Shown piece by piece: positions 37,468 to 45,428 of a DNA stretch of 64,000 nt. Under the pieces are notes generated by a model. The model ran no database searches and was not told the origin of the DNA. It was given only the letters and a program-made list of their open reading frames with translations. The first letter of the stretch is position 1. Each line of letters begins with the position of its first letter. The position numbers were made by a program, and so were the translations under genes. Origin of the DNA: Flavobacterium sp. AED (GTDB lineage: Bacteria > Bacteroidota > Bacteroidia > Flavobacteriales > Flavobacteriaceae); the NCBI RefSeq assembly GCF_000812945.1, contig NZ_JSYM01000004.1, forward strand, positions 147,941 through 211,940. Reading direction: 5' to 3'.

Positions 37468-39387
37468 TTATATCTTCACCACAAACCCACCATGAGGTTT
37501 CATCATTACTTTCAGTTTAGTGCTTTTTGATACTGTATTTTGCTGAAATCCTTTCTCATTTTCAGAAATAATAAACCCTTTAGCATTGGTTACAAAAGAC
37601 AAATCGATCTCTATTTCTTTAATAGTATTTTCTCCATTAATACCAACGATATGCCAAACGTTATCTTTTTTTCTTGCCATTACAATGTACTTCCCTGGAT
37701 AACCGGCAATAAATTTGGAATCATCCCAATTCGTCGGAATATCTTTTAAATAATCCACTACGTACTGTGGCATTTTGGCCATTCCTTCTGGAATTTCAGC
37801 AATATGTTGCACTCCGGATAAGAATAAAACAGGCAATGCCAATTCGAAAGCTGGAGTAGTTTTTCTAGTTATGTTTGGAATGGAATCCAAGACCATTGGC
37901 GTAAAATCCATTGGATCAAAAACATTACGTGCAAAAGGAAGCATTGAGCAATGACTTGGAGCCAAATCTGCAATATCCTGAAAAAAGGTAATGTATTCAT
38001 ACCCCTTAACTGCTTCAGTGGAAACTAAATTAGGGTACGTACGTTGCCATCCTCTAGGCAAAGTGGCACCATGGAAATTAACCATTAGTTTATGGGCTGC
38101 AGCATCTACTAACATATCATGATAATACCCAATCATCGATTGTCCGTCACCACCAAAGAAATCTACTTTAATCCCCGCAATACCCATATCTGTAAGTTTA
38201 GTAAATTCTCTATCTCTGTCGGCATGAGTCAATAATTTGCTTTTAGGATGGTATTCAGTGCTGTTCCAAGATCCTGATGAATTGTACCAAACCAATAGCT
38301 TCACATTTTTACCTTTGGCGTAAGCCGCTAATTCCTTCATTTTATCATAGCCAATTCTAGTGTCCCAATCGGCATCAATTAAGCAATACGGCCAATTCAT
38401 TTTGGAAGCGTAATCAACGAATTTTACCGTAGTTTCATAATTAACCGATTCATCTTTTAGCAAAACCCAACTCCAAGAAGACAACCCACTTTTTATGAAA
38501 GAAGTATCCATAGCGATGGACGGATCAGCTAAATCAGTTCCCATGGTACTTTCGGTGATTGTTTTTAAGGAACCAATGGTTATAATTCTCCAAGGGGTAA
38601 ACCAAGGCAATGTAGATTCAGGATTCAAAGCACCATTAGGAAAAATCTCTTCTTTTTGTGGAAAAGTTACCTGCATCGCTTTTGAAGTGTCATTATACAC
38701 CAATCGGCTGCCACAGTAATTTCTTGGTAATCCCACTTCAGAAACTAAAAGCCAAGTGTTATTCGTATGGAACAAAGCCGGATACACCCACCCTTCTCCA
38801 ATCGCTGGTTTTGTATTTACGGGAACGCCCATAGCATAATGTTCCTCATAAGCAGGATTGGTTTCTTTCCATCCTGTTTTAGCTTTAGACATGGGTTGCA
38901 GCCAAGCTTTTGTCGTTGTGTCAAAATTATAAGCAGTTTTTTCTTCCACTATTTTTTTTATTGCTGTTGAAGTTTCAGGAAAATGGTATCGCAACGCAAT
39001 TCCATCGTGGGATAATTGAAAAATAATTTCCATAGCTTCTCCGGTACTGTTTTGCAAACGTACCGTATATTGATTTGCAGCATAAGAGATTTGTTTTCGT
39101 TTCCCTTGCAACATGGAATAGGTTGATTTAATTGGTTTTGGAGTAGAAACATTTACTATTTTTAAACCGGTATAAAAATTGGCATCTTCTCTTATAATCC
39201 CCAAATCCGAAGTATTGATGACCAATTTATCTTTAAAGAAAACTTTGTAAGAAGGCGTCTTCTTTGAAGTTAGATTAAATTCCATTTTTATTGTTTTATC
39301 TGAGTTGACAAAATAATAAGCGGTTGGTTTCCCCGCAAACGAAGTCAATGACACCGCCAATAAAGCTAGCAAAACTATTTTTTTCAT
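37468..39387 (-). CDS. GH97 glycosidase, retaining type; candidate beta-L-arabinopyranosidase/alpha-galactosidase
   Basis: Secreted 639-residue enzyme with signal peptide MKKIVLLALLAVSLTSFAG. It has the GH97 N-terminal beta-sandwich, a TIM barrel (SSWSWVLLKDESVNYETT, WPYCLIDADWDTRIGYDKM) and a C-terminal sandwich. GH97 splits into inverting alpha-glucosidases (SusB) and retaining enzymes with an aspartate nucleophile; here D409 in IKVDFFGG fits the retaining type (D415 in BtGH97b). Retaining members are alpha-galactosidases, and some Bacteroides ones also cut beta-L-arabinopyranosides, the stereochemical equivalent. A perfect AraR-like palindrome overlaps its promoter, so it is probably an arabinose-regulated enzyme, which favours the beta-L-arabinopyranosidase reading. 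It lies opposite to the ara operon, alone in its transcript. Family is sure; activity is inferred. Confidence 0.85.
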   Translation of the reverse strand: MKKIVLLALLAVSLTSFAGKPTAYYFVNSDKTIKMEFNLTSKKTPSYKVFFKDKLVINTSDLGIIREDANFYTGLKIVNVSTPKPIKSTYSMLQGKRKQISYAANQYTVRLQNSTGEAMEIIFQLSHDGIALRYHFPETSTAIKKIVEEKTAYNFDTTTKAWLQPMSKAKTGWKETNPAYEEHYAMGVPVNTKPAIGEGWVYPALFHTNNTWLLVSEVGLPRNYCGSRLVYNDTSKAMQVTFPQKEEIFPNGALNPESTLPWFTPWRIITIGSLKTITESTMGTDLADPSIAMDTSFIKSGLSSWSWVLLKDESVNYETTVKFVDYASKMNWPYCLIDADWDTRIGYDKMKELAAYAKGKNVKLLVWYNSSGSWNSTEYHPKSKLLTHADRDREFTKLTDMGIAGIKVDFFGGDGQSMIGYYHDMLVDAAAHKLMVNFHGATLPRGWQRTYPNLVSTEAVKGYEYITFFQDIADLAPSHCSMLPFARNVFDPMDFTPMVLDSIPNITRKTTPAFELALPVLFLSGVQHIAEIPEGMAKMPQYVVDYLKDIPTNWDDSKFIAGYPGKYIVMARKKDNVWHIVGINGENTIKEIEIDLSFVTNAKGFIISENEKGFQQNTVSKSTKLKVMMKPHGGFVVKI

Positions 39388-39390
39388 AAT

Positions 39391-39411
39391 TAAGTGTTTA
39401 ATTTACACTTA
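39391..39411. promoter_or_regulatory. Perfect AraR-like palindrome upstream of GH97
   Basis: TAAGTGT-N7-ACACTTA with both arms perfect. It ends three bases before the GH97 ATG (39387, minus strand) and directly follows the -7-like element at 39412-39419, so it would cover the transcription start and the ribosome-binding region. Confidence 0.75.
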
Positions 39412-39419
39412 CAAGAATA
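39412..39419 (-). promoter_or_regulatory. Predicted -7 element of GH97
   Basis: On the minus strand TATTCTTG, one mismatch from TAnnTTTG, abuts the AraR-like box. If correct the leader is very short, about 15-20 bases. No clear -33 TTG is seen. Confidence 0.4.
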
Positions 39420-39584
39420 CGAAAATAAATTTATATAAATAACGATGTAGTTAAAATTTCCTGACTCAATTTAGAATATCACAAAAAAAAATTTAGACAC
39501 AAAAAAGGCTACAAGTAAACCTCTAATCAGGTAATTAACTCTGACAAACAATTTTTTTTTGGAGAAGAAAAAACATCTAAAACC

Positions 39585-39614
39585 AAAAAAACCGCTTCTT
39601 TCGAAGCGGTTTTT
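39585..39614 (-). terminator. Terminator of tRNA-Leu
   Basis: ACCGCTTC (39591-39598) pairs with GAAGCGGT (39603-39610), with A-run and T-run on the two sides. On the minus strand it follows the 3' end of the tRNA directly and ends in a T-run. Confidence 0.85.
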
Positions 39615-39615
39615 G

Positions 39616-39695
39616 TACCCGGAGCCGGAGTCGAACCGGCACGGTTTCCCACAGGTGTTTGAGACCAGCGCGTCTACCAATTCCGCCATCCGGGC
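39616..39695 (-). tRNA. tRNA-Leu (anticodon CAA)
   Basis: On the minus strand the gene starts GCCCGGATGGCGGAATTGG, with the class II D arm (GGTAGACGC), anticodon loop CTCAAAC giving anticodon CAA (codon UUG), a long variable arm, the T arm GGTTCGACTCC and an acceptor end TCCGGGT plus discriminator A. CCA is not encoded. One pair in the anticodon stem (T-T) appears mismatched. A terminator follows. The long variable arm and the 3' A discriminator fit leucine. Confidence 0.92.
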
Positions 39696-39858
39696 TTAGC
39701 TAGACATGAAATAACGACAGTTATTTCAACGCAATAAAAGATGTGATTGTGTTTAAATCAACCATCAATTCCTTTAACACGGTGCAAATGTAAAAAATAA
39801 TATTAAATGTTCAACTAAAAATACTTAAAATTTTCCTTTCAGAGTTGAATAAATTTTA

Positions 39859-39866
39859 TAAATTTG
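39859..39866 (+). promoter_or_regulatory. Predicted -7 element of prs
   Basis: TAAATTTG matches TAnnTTTG exactly, 49 bases before the prs ATG at 39916. No clear -33 TTG at the standard spacing. Confidence 0.5.
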
Positions 39867-39915
39867 CACCTCGCTAAAAACGGAACACACAACTAACTAC
39901 AAAACAACAAATTAA

Positions 39916-40857
39916 ATGTCACACCTAGAACCAGAAGCTAAAATTTTTGCTTGTTCACAAAGTGTCTATCTTGCAGAAAAAATAGCAGAGCAATACGGAA
40001 TTCCATTAGGAAAAATCACCATGTCAAAGTACAGCGACGGTGAGTTTCAACCTTCTTACGAGGAGTCTATCAGGGGTTTACGCGTATTTATCGTTTGTTC
40101 AACTTTTCCAACTGCAGACAATTTAATGGAAATGTTACTGATGATTGATGCTGCAAAACGTGCTTCGGCAAGACACATTACCGCAGTAATTCCTTACTTT
40201 GGTTGGGCAAGACAAGATAGAAAAGACAAGCCAAGAGTTCCGATAGGGGCTAAATTAGTAGCTAATTTATTAGATGCTGCAGGCGCAACAAGAGTAATGA
40301 CCATGGATTTGCATGCTGATCAAATTCAAGGATTCTTTGAAAAACCAGTAGATCATCTTTTTGCATCGACTATTTTCATACCGTATATAGAAAGTTTAGG
40401 TTTAGACAATTTAACGATTGCTTCTCCAGATATGGGAGGTTCTAAAAGAGCTTATGCTTATTCTAAATTTTTAAATTCAGATGTAGTTATTTGCTACAAA
40501 CAAAGAAAAGAAGCAAACGTTATCGACACCATGGAATTAATTGGTGAGGTAAAAGGTAGAAATGTAATCTTAGTGGATGACATGATTGATACCGGAGGCA
40601 CTTTGGCGAAAGCCGCAGATTTAATGATCGAAAAAGGAGCATTAAGCGTAAGAGCCATTTGCACCCACGCTATTTTATCAGGCGGTGCTTACGAAAAAAT
40701 AGAAAAATCGCAATTAAGCGAATTAATAGTTACCGATTCTATTCCATTAAAGAAAGAATCAAACAAAATAAAAGTGTTGAGTTGTGCACCACTTTTTGCC
40801 GAAGTTATGCACATGGTGCACCACAACAATTCCATTAGTGGAAAGTTTATAATGTAA
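39916..40857 (+). CDS. prs: Ribose-phosphate pyrophosphokinase (PRPP synthase)
   Basis: Makes 5-phosphoribosyl 1-diphosphate from ribose 5-phosphate and ATP, for nucleotide, histidine and NAD synthesis. The 313 residues are the normal length. Motifs are KYSDGEFQPSYEESIRG near the N terminus, the ATP-binding FGWARQDRKDKPRVPIGAKL, the DLHADQIQGFF segment and the PRPP loop NVILVDDMIDTGGTL. It stands in a housekeeping region, with rplY about 100 bases downstream on the same strand. Confidence 0.97.
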   Translation: MSHLEPEAKIFACSQSVYLAEKIAEQYGIPLGKITMSKYSDGEFQPSYEESIRGLRVFIVCSTFPTADNLMEMLLMIDAAKRASARHITAVIPYFGWARQDRKDKPRVPIGAKLVANLLDAAGATRVMTMDLHADQIQGFFEKPVDHLFASTIFIPYIESLGLDNLTIASPDMGGSKRAYAYSKFLNSDVVICYKQRKEANVIDTMELIGEVKGRNVILVDDMIDTGGTLAKAADLMIEKGALSVRAICTHAILSGGAYEKIEKSQLSELIVTDSIPLKKESNKIKVLSCAPLFAEVMHMVHHNNSISGKFIM

Positions 40858-40892
40858 CGTCATTGCGACAAACGAAGCAATCTCATTACGCA
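40858..40892 (+). repeat. Remnant of a REP-like interspersed repeat
   Basis: The start of the prs-rplY gap reads CGTCATTGCGACAAACGAAG followed by CAATCTCATTACG. I recall a widespread intergenic repeat resembling GTCATTGCGAGGAACGAAG...CAATCTC in many bacterial genomes; this looks like one half of such an element. No second copy is in the window, so this rests on memory of the motif. Confidence 0.4.
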
Positions 40893-40958
40893 AAATACTG
40901 ATAGCCAAAAACTAGAAGTCAAACAAGTAATATTATTAATAACTATATTTTTTTTACA

Positions 40959-41570
40959 ATGAAATCGATTACAATTAAAGGATCAGAAAGAGAAAGCGTG
41001 GGCAAAGTAGCAACTAAAGCCTTACGTAATGCTGGATTGGTTCCTTGCGTATTATACGGAGGAAATCAGGCAGTTCATTTCTCAGCAGAAGTTATGGCTT
41101 TCAAAAACTTGGTTTACACTCCAAACGCTCACACAGTTGAGATCGATCTTGGAAAAGGAAAATCATTTAACGCTATTTTACAAGACATTCAGGTTCACCC
41201 GGTGTCTGACAAGATTTTACATATTGACTTCTTTCAATTATTTGATGACAAAGAAATCACTATGGAAGTTCCTGTAAAAATCGTTGGTAACTCTAAAGGA
41301 GTTATGGCTGGTGGAGATTTACGTTTGAATACACGTAAACTTAAAGTAAAAGCTTTACCGAAAAATCTTCCAGATTTTATCGAAGCTGATATTACTCCAC
41401 TTGACATGGGTAACAAATTATACGTTACTAAAGTGGCTTCTCCAGACTACAAAATCATGCACCCTGACAACACAGTAATTTGTCAAGTGAAGATTTCTCG
41501 TGCTGCTATGAAAGCGGCTCAAGAAGCAGCAAAAGCAGCGAAAGCTCCTGCAAAAGGAAAGAAAAAATAA
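40959..41570 (+). CDS. rplY: 50S ribosomal protein L25 (CTC family)
   Basis: Binds 5S rRNA in the large ribosomal subunit. The 203 residues make it the long form: an N-terminal L25 domain ([50 protein letters not shown]) and a C-terminal beta domain ([37 protein letters not shown]), with an Ala/Lys-rich tail ([18 protein letters not shown]). It lies between prs and pth, and a clear terminator follows. Confidence 0.96.
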   Translation: MKSITIKGSERESVGKVATKALRNAGLVPCVLYGGNQAVHFSAEVMAFKNLVYTPNAHTVEIDLGKGKSFNAILQDIQVHPVSDKILHIDFFQLFDDKEITMEVPVKIVGNSKGVMAGGDLRLNTRKLKVKALPKNLPDFIEADITPLDMGNKLYVTKVASPDYKIMHPDNTVICQVKISRAAMKAAQEAAKAAKAPAKGKKK

Positions 41571-41591
41571 TATTTTTTCAATCATTCAAGA

Positions 41592-41623
41592 AAGCATCAG
41601 TTGTAAAACTGGTGCTTTTTTTT
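41592..41623 (+). terminator. Terminator after rplY
   Basis: AAGCATCAGTT and AACTGGTGCTT form an 11-bp stem with one G-T pair and loop GTAA, followed by a T-run to 41623. Confidence 0.9.
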
Positions 41624-41636
41624 GCTTTAAAGCGAA

Positions 41637-41747
41637 AGAACAGGCATTTTTGCCGGCAATCTTCCCGCTATGCGCTACAATCTTTTTTACCTCGCCGAAA
41701 AAGGCGAGTCAAAAAAGGATTTTCACTTCTATCGGGACTAAACAGCC
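41637..41747 (+). repeat. Long imperfect palindrome, possible flavobacterial interspersed element
   Basis: Between rplY and pth. The core CTCGCC-GAAAAA-GGCGAG (41691-41708) is flanked by AATCTTTTTT / AAAAAAGGATT and further out by CCCGCTA / TATCGGG, so about 75 bases (41663-41736) can fold as one arm with bulges. The pattern CTTCCCGCTATGCGCTACAA then GGATTTTCACTTCTATCGGG resembles repeats I recall from other Flavobacterium genomes. Only one copy is in this window. Confidence 0.45.
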
Positions 41748-41828
41748 AATACTCTTCCATACTTGCAGACAATCTAAAAATCCAACAATCTAATAGTCTA
41801 ATTCTCTAATTAAGTCTATTTTTGCAAC

Positions 41829-42503
41829 ATGATAAAATGGATTTCAAATTTATTCACATCAACAAAAACAGAAGACAATACAGATTGCATGAAACCGGAG
41901 GTTCACGAACACAAAAAAAACAATATAAAAAGCGTGAGTAATAAATTTTTAATAGTTGGACTCGGCAACATTGGTGCCGAATATGTAAACACCCGACACA
42001 ACATCGGTTTTAAAGTAGTCGATTTTTTAGCTCGAAAAGAAGGAATCAACTTCGAAACCGTAAAATTGGGTTCCCTAGCCGAATATAAATTCAAAGGAAG
42101 AACTTTTTTGCTTTTGAAACCCAATACCTATATGAATTTGAGCGGGAAAGCAGTACAATACTGGATGGAAAAAGAAAAAATTCCTTTGGAAAACATCTTG
42201 GTAATCACCGATGATTTGAATCTTTCCTTTGGAACCATTCGCATCAGACAAAAAGGAAGCGATGGCGGACACAACGGATTAAAAAACATCAATCTTGTCC
42301 TAAATACACAGAACTACGCACGATTCCGTTTTGGAATTAGTGATGAATTCAAAAAAGGAAAACAAGTTGATTATGTGCTTGGAGACTGGGACGATGCTGA
42401 AAAAGCGGCACTTCCCGAACGATTAGAAATAGCTTCCGAGATTATAAAATCATTTGGAACTGCCGGATTAGAAATCACTATGACAGCATTTAATGGAAAA
42501 TAA
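41829..42503 (+). CDS. pth: Peptidyl-tRNA hydrolase
   Basis: Releases peptides from stalled peptidyl-tRNA. The family core starts at about residue 40 with FLIVGLGNIGAEYVNTRHNIGF (catalytic histidine in TRHN), followed by LLKPNTYMNLSG, the aspartate in VITDDLNLSFG and GSDGGHNGLKNI. The ATG at 41829 gives 224 residues, roughly 35 more than the usual enzyme, as an unconserved basic/polar N-terminal extension. A TAnnTTTG match (TATTTTTG, 41817-41824) lies only five bases before this ATG, so if it is the promoter, translation must start later, at ATG 41889 or GTG 41934 just before the core. The enzyme identity is certain; the start is not. Confidence 0.94.
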   Translation: MIKWISNLFTSTKTEDNTDCMKPEVHEHKKNNIKSVSNKFLIVGLGNIGAEYVNTRHNIGFKVVDFLARKEGINFETVKLGSLAEYKFKGRTFLLLKPNTYMNLSGKAVQYWMEKEKIPLENILVITDDLNLSFGTIRIRQKGSDGGHNGLKNINLVLNTQNYARFRFGISDEFKKGKQVDYVLGDWDDAEKAALPERLEIASEIIKSFGTAGLEITMTAFNGK

Positions 42504-42537
42504 AAAAAGGGAAACGTATAAAATGTTTCCCTTTTTT
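42503..42537. terminator. Bidirectional terminator between pth and metalloprotease
   Basis: GGGAAAC and GTTTCCC, flanked by A and T runs that extend the pairing, with a 9-nt loop. It can end both converging transcripts; pth stops at its left edge. Confidence 0.88.
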
Positions 42538-42556
42538 CAGTAATTCTATTTTGCGA

Positions 42557-45211
42557 TTATTCAATTATGATCTTCCTTACCTCTTTTCGGTCTCCATCAA
42601 TCACAGTCAATAAATAAAGTCCGGGTTGAACATTTTTCAATTGAATGTTTTCATTAAAATTAGAATTGCTTTCAAATTTATTCTCAAAAAGTTTTCTCCC
42701 CAACAAATCATGTACTAATACCTTCACCCCATTTGATGATACACTGGTAAATTGAATATTAAAATTCCCTTTGTTTGGATTTGGATACAAAACAAAATCA
42801 TTGATTTGAAAATCAGGTGCCTCCAAAGTAAAGGTTTGTGTACAAATAGTTATCGATGCCGAATTTAAAGTCCCTAAATCAGCCTTGTATGCATCTCGGA
42901 CTCTCAATGTCCAAACTCCTTGTGGATTTTGCCCATTAAAAGCAGACAAGGGTTCAAATGGCGCTACAGTTTGATCTGTAGTAGTTCCGCAGGCTAGTAC
43001 GCCTCCCAAATCATCGTAATTCAACACTAAAGTACTATTCGTTCTTCCACAGCTCGTTTCAAATAATTTTACTGTAGTTCCTTGCGGACTGACCATTTCT
43101 ATTTGTACGTCAGATAGAGAAGCATGTGTAAAACTTACTGCAACATTTACATCTGCAACAGTCCCTGTTGAGCTTGGCACGCTTACTGTTTTAGATGTAT
43201 AGGATGCTGATTCTGGTATCGCAAAGGGAGCCGCAAAAGTATACGTATTACAAGAAGAAGTAACCGAGTATCCAATAGCAAATGGTATACTGTTTACTGC
43301 ATAATAAATATTTGCTGTTGGTTCAATCAAAATTCTACAATTTTTTGCGGTAATATTTGGAACCGTTACTGTTTGTGAACCATCATTTGGAGTATTGGAA
43401 GCTAAAGTTGTGGAAAAAGTTAATCCTCCATCCGTAGAAAGCTTAATGTTCACATTGGTAGAACCCGTCAAAGCACTTGAACCACTTACGCTCCAAGTCA
43501 CCGTTTGTGTTGTTCCTTGAAACCAACTTAAATTTTCCGTGTTTTGCGATGTAACAGCAAATGGACCAACTGTACCGCTAACATTGACTATCATTTCATC
43601 TGTAGCAGTTTGTGCCGTTCCTTGCACAGCATTATCTCTACCAGTTAAAGTAAAATGAAGTGTTCTGGCAACCGTAGCAACTGATTCCCATGTAGTACTT
43701 AATTTACCGGATAAAACAGTACTGTAAGCAGGCATATATCGCACAGGAGAACTAATTGGATACAAAGATCTAAAAAGAGGGCCATCAATTTTGGTAGACA
43801 AAGCAATACTATTAGCTCCACTTGTAGTTATTGCTGTGTCGTTTTGCTCCCAACAATAAGATATAGTATCACCATTAACATCAGAACCCGTACCTGTTAA
43901 CTTAAAAGCTGTACCGTTAGGTATTGTATAATCTGAACCTGCACTAATTGTTGGAGGACTATTAGTTATTACCGTACTAACAGGACAGGTTTTTGTTAGT
44001 AAATTGTCTTGTATTTGTTTGATACTTGCATAAGCAAAGTAATCATCCGAATTAGCTTGAATATCATAATCCGTAATCCCTGCATAACCCATAATGGTTG
44101 ACCCGCTTCCAGGCTCGACACTTACACCTGTTCCTTCAACTGAATAAGAAAATGTGTGTTCCGCACCCAGCTGATGCCCCATTTCATGAGCAACAAAATC
44201 AATATCAAATGTATCGCCTGAAGGAACACCGTCAGCAGGCGATGTAAATCCACTTCCTTTACCTGTGTCACACACACAACCAATACATCCGGCGTTTCCA
44301 CCACTACCAGTAGCCCCAAATAAATGTCCTATGTCATAATTCCCATCACCAATAACAAGAGTTAAATTATCTTGCAATTCTTTATTCCACGCTCCGCCAG
44401 CTCCAGCAGTTGCATCAGAATACGGGTCAGTTGCCGCATTTGTATATATAATAGTAGTATTGTTAGCAATAATTTGTAATTTAATTGCTAAATCTTTATT
44501 AAAGATTCCATTTACTCTAGTCATAGTAGCATTCATGGCTATCAATGCCGCATTAACAGTTCCTCCAAAATAAGTAGCATATTCCCCTGTACAAGACAAT
44601 GCAAGTTTCAAGGTTTTGAAAACCTTATTACTCGCTGTAATTTTACTGGTCTTACTTAGCAATTGTTTGTTTAATGCAACATCTTCTGTTTTACAGACAA
44701 ATGGCAAACTTCCTGTGGATCTATTTTTCGAATTAAAAAGAACATAAACAGTATTGTCTTTTGAATACGGCTCAATAAATTCTGAACCACTTTCCCCTCT
44801 TAAAATCATGGTTTGAATCCCTTTTGGTGAGAAACTAAAATAAAGAGATGCATTTTTATCAGTAATCCCAATACCTTTATATGCCCTAATATGTGGATAT
44901 TTTGCTTGCAATTCAGGTTCAAAATTAGAAGACTCCCAAACGGAAAATTTCTCTAAAACACCATTCATATTTGGAATTGAAATCTCAATTCTATTCTCAT
45001 TGCTTGTTTTATTTTGGAGTGACAACAAGGATTCTTTAATTAAAGTTTCATCAAATTTAAATAACAATTGATTATCCGTAATTGGTTTAGCACTTATCTG
45101 ATCTGAAACAGCAACCTTATTTTGATCTATTCTTTTCCAAGGAGACCCGTTTTGAGCATTGATTATTGAATTAGAAACAATAATTACAAAGAATAGTATA
45201 ATTCTTTTCAT
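42557..45211 (-). CDS. T9SS-secreted reprolysin-like zinc metalloprotease
   Basis: Secreted protease of 884 residues. The signal peptide MKRIILFFVIIVSNSIINAQ is followed by a propeptide-like region, and a metzincin catalytic domain at about 200-410 with the zinc motif H342-E343-xx-H346-xx-G-xx-H352 (HEMGHQLGAEH) and a Met-turn in GSTIMGYAGI. Then come Ig-like / fibronectin-like segments, a proprotein-convertase P domain (about 650-790, VQIEMVSPQGTTVKLFE, NPQGVWTLRVRD) and a C-terminal type IX secretion signal of the classic YPNP form (DFVLYPNPNKGNFNI to GLYLLTVIDG, ending KIIIE). The YPNP type differs from the signals of the four large proteins further right. Likely surface-released; substrate unknown. 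It stands alone between converging pth and diverging ribF. Confidence 0.92.
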   Translation of the reverse strand: MKRIILFFVIIVSNSIINAQNGSPWKRIDQNKVAVSDQISAKPITDNQLLFKFDETLIKESLLSLQNKTSNENRIEISIPNMNGVLEKFSVWESSNFEPELQAKYPHIRAYKGIGITDKNASLYFSFSPKGIQTMILRGESGSEFIEPYSKDNTVYVLFNSKNRSTGSLPFVCKTEDVALNKQLLSKTSKITASNKVFKTLKLALSCTGEYATYFGGTVNAALIAMNATMTRVNGIFNKDLAIKLQIIANNTTIIYTNAATDPYSDATAGAGGAWNKELQDNLTLVIGDGNYDIGHLFGATGSGGNAGCIGCVCDTGKGSGFTSPADGVPSGDTFDIDFVAHEMGHQLGAEHTFSYSVEGTGVSVEPGSGSTIMGYAGITDYDIQANSDDYFAYASIKQIQDNLLTKTCPVSTVITNSPPTISAGSDYTIPNGTAFKLTGTGSDVNGDTISYCWEQNDTAITTSGANSIALSTKIDGPLFRSLYPISSPVRYMPAYSTVLSGKLSTTWESVATVARTLHFTLTGRDNAVQGTAQTATDEMIVNVSGTVGPFAVTSQNTENLSWFQGTTQTVTWSVSGSSALTGSTNVNIKLSTDGGLTFSTTLASNTPNDGSQTVTVPNITAKNCRILIEPTANIYYAVNSIPFAIGYSVTSSCNTYTFAAPFAIPESASYTSKTVSVPSSTGTVADVNVAVSFTHASLSDVQIEMVSPQGTTVKLFETSCGRTNSTLVLNYDDLGGVLACGTTTDQTVAPFEPLSAFNGQNPQGVWTLRVRDAYKADLGTLNSASITICTQTFTLEAPDFQINDFVLYPNPNKGNFNIQFTSVSSNGVKVLVHDLLGRKLFENKFESNSNFNENIQLKNVQPGLYLLTVIDGDRKEVRKIIIE

Positions 45212-45399
45212 GGTTTATGGGTATTTGAACTTCAAAATTAAAGCATTTATGTTAATGTATAAAAGGAATTCTAAATATTTTAAAGGAATTATGAGTTCAT
45301 AGAGGTTTGTTTTTTTATTTTTTTGTTACTTTTTTAAGAAACGAGGCTAAATTCTATCGAAAATTAATTTCCATACCGTTACTTTTAAAATAGATAGTA

Positions 45400-45407
45400 T
45401 AAATTTG
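45400..45407 (+). promoter_or_regulatory. Predicted -7 element of ribF
   Basis: TAAATTTG matches TAnnTTTG exactly. Its end coincides with the TTG at 45405 that opens the longest reading frame, which therefore cannot be the translated start. Confidence 0.5.
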
Positions 45408-45428
45408 CACTATTATAAAACATTTGCT

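Noticed and set aside
37468..39387. Reading the GH97 gene as a SusB-type alpha-glucosidase
   Set aside because: The inverting SusB type uses glutamates, whereas this protein has the aspartate of the retaining type and lies in an arabinose context with no starch genes.
39471..39689. A 72-residue minus-strand reading frame starting MAELVDALVSNTC
   Set aside because: It is the well-known false frame produced by translating the tRNA-Leu gene at 39616-39695.
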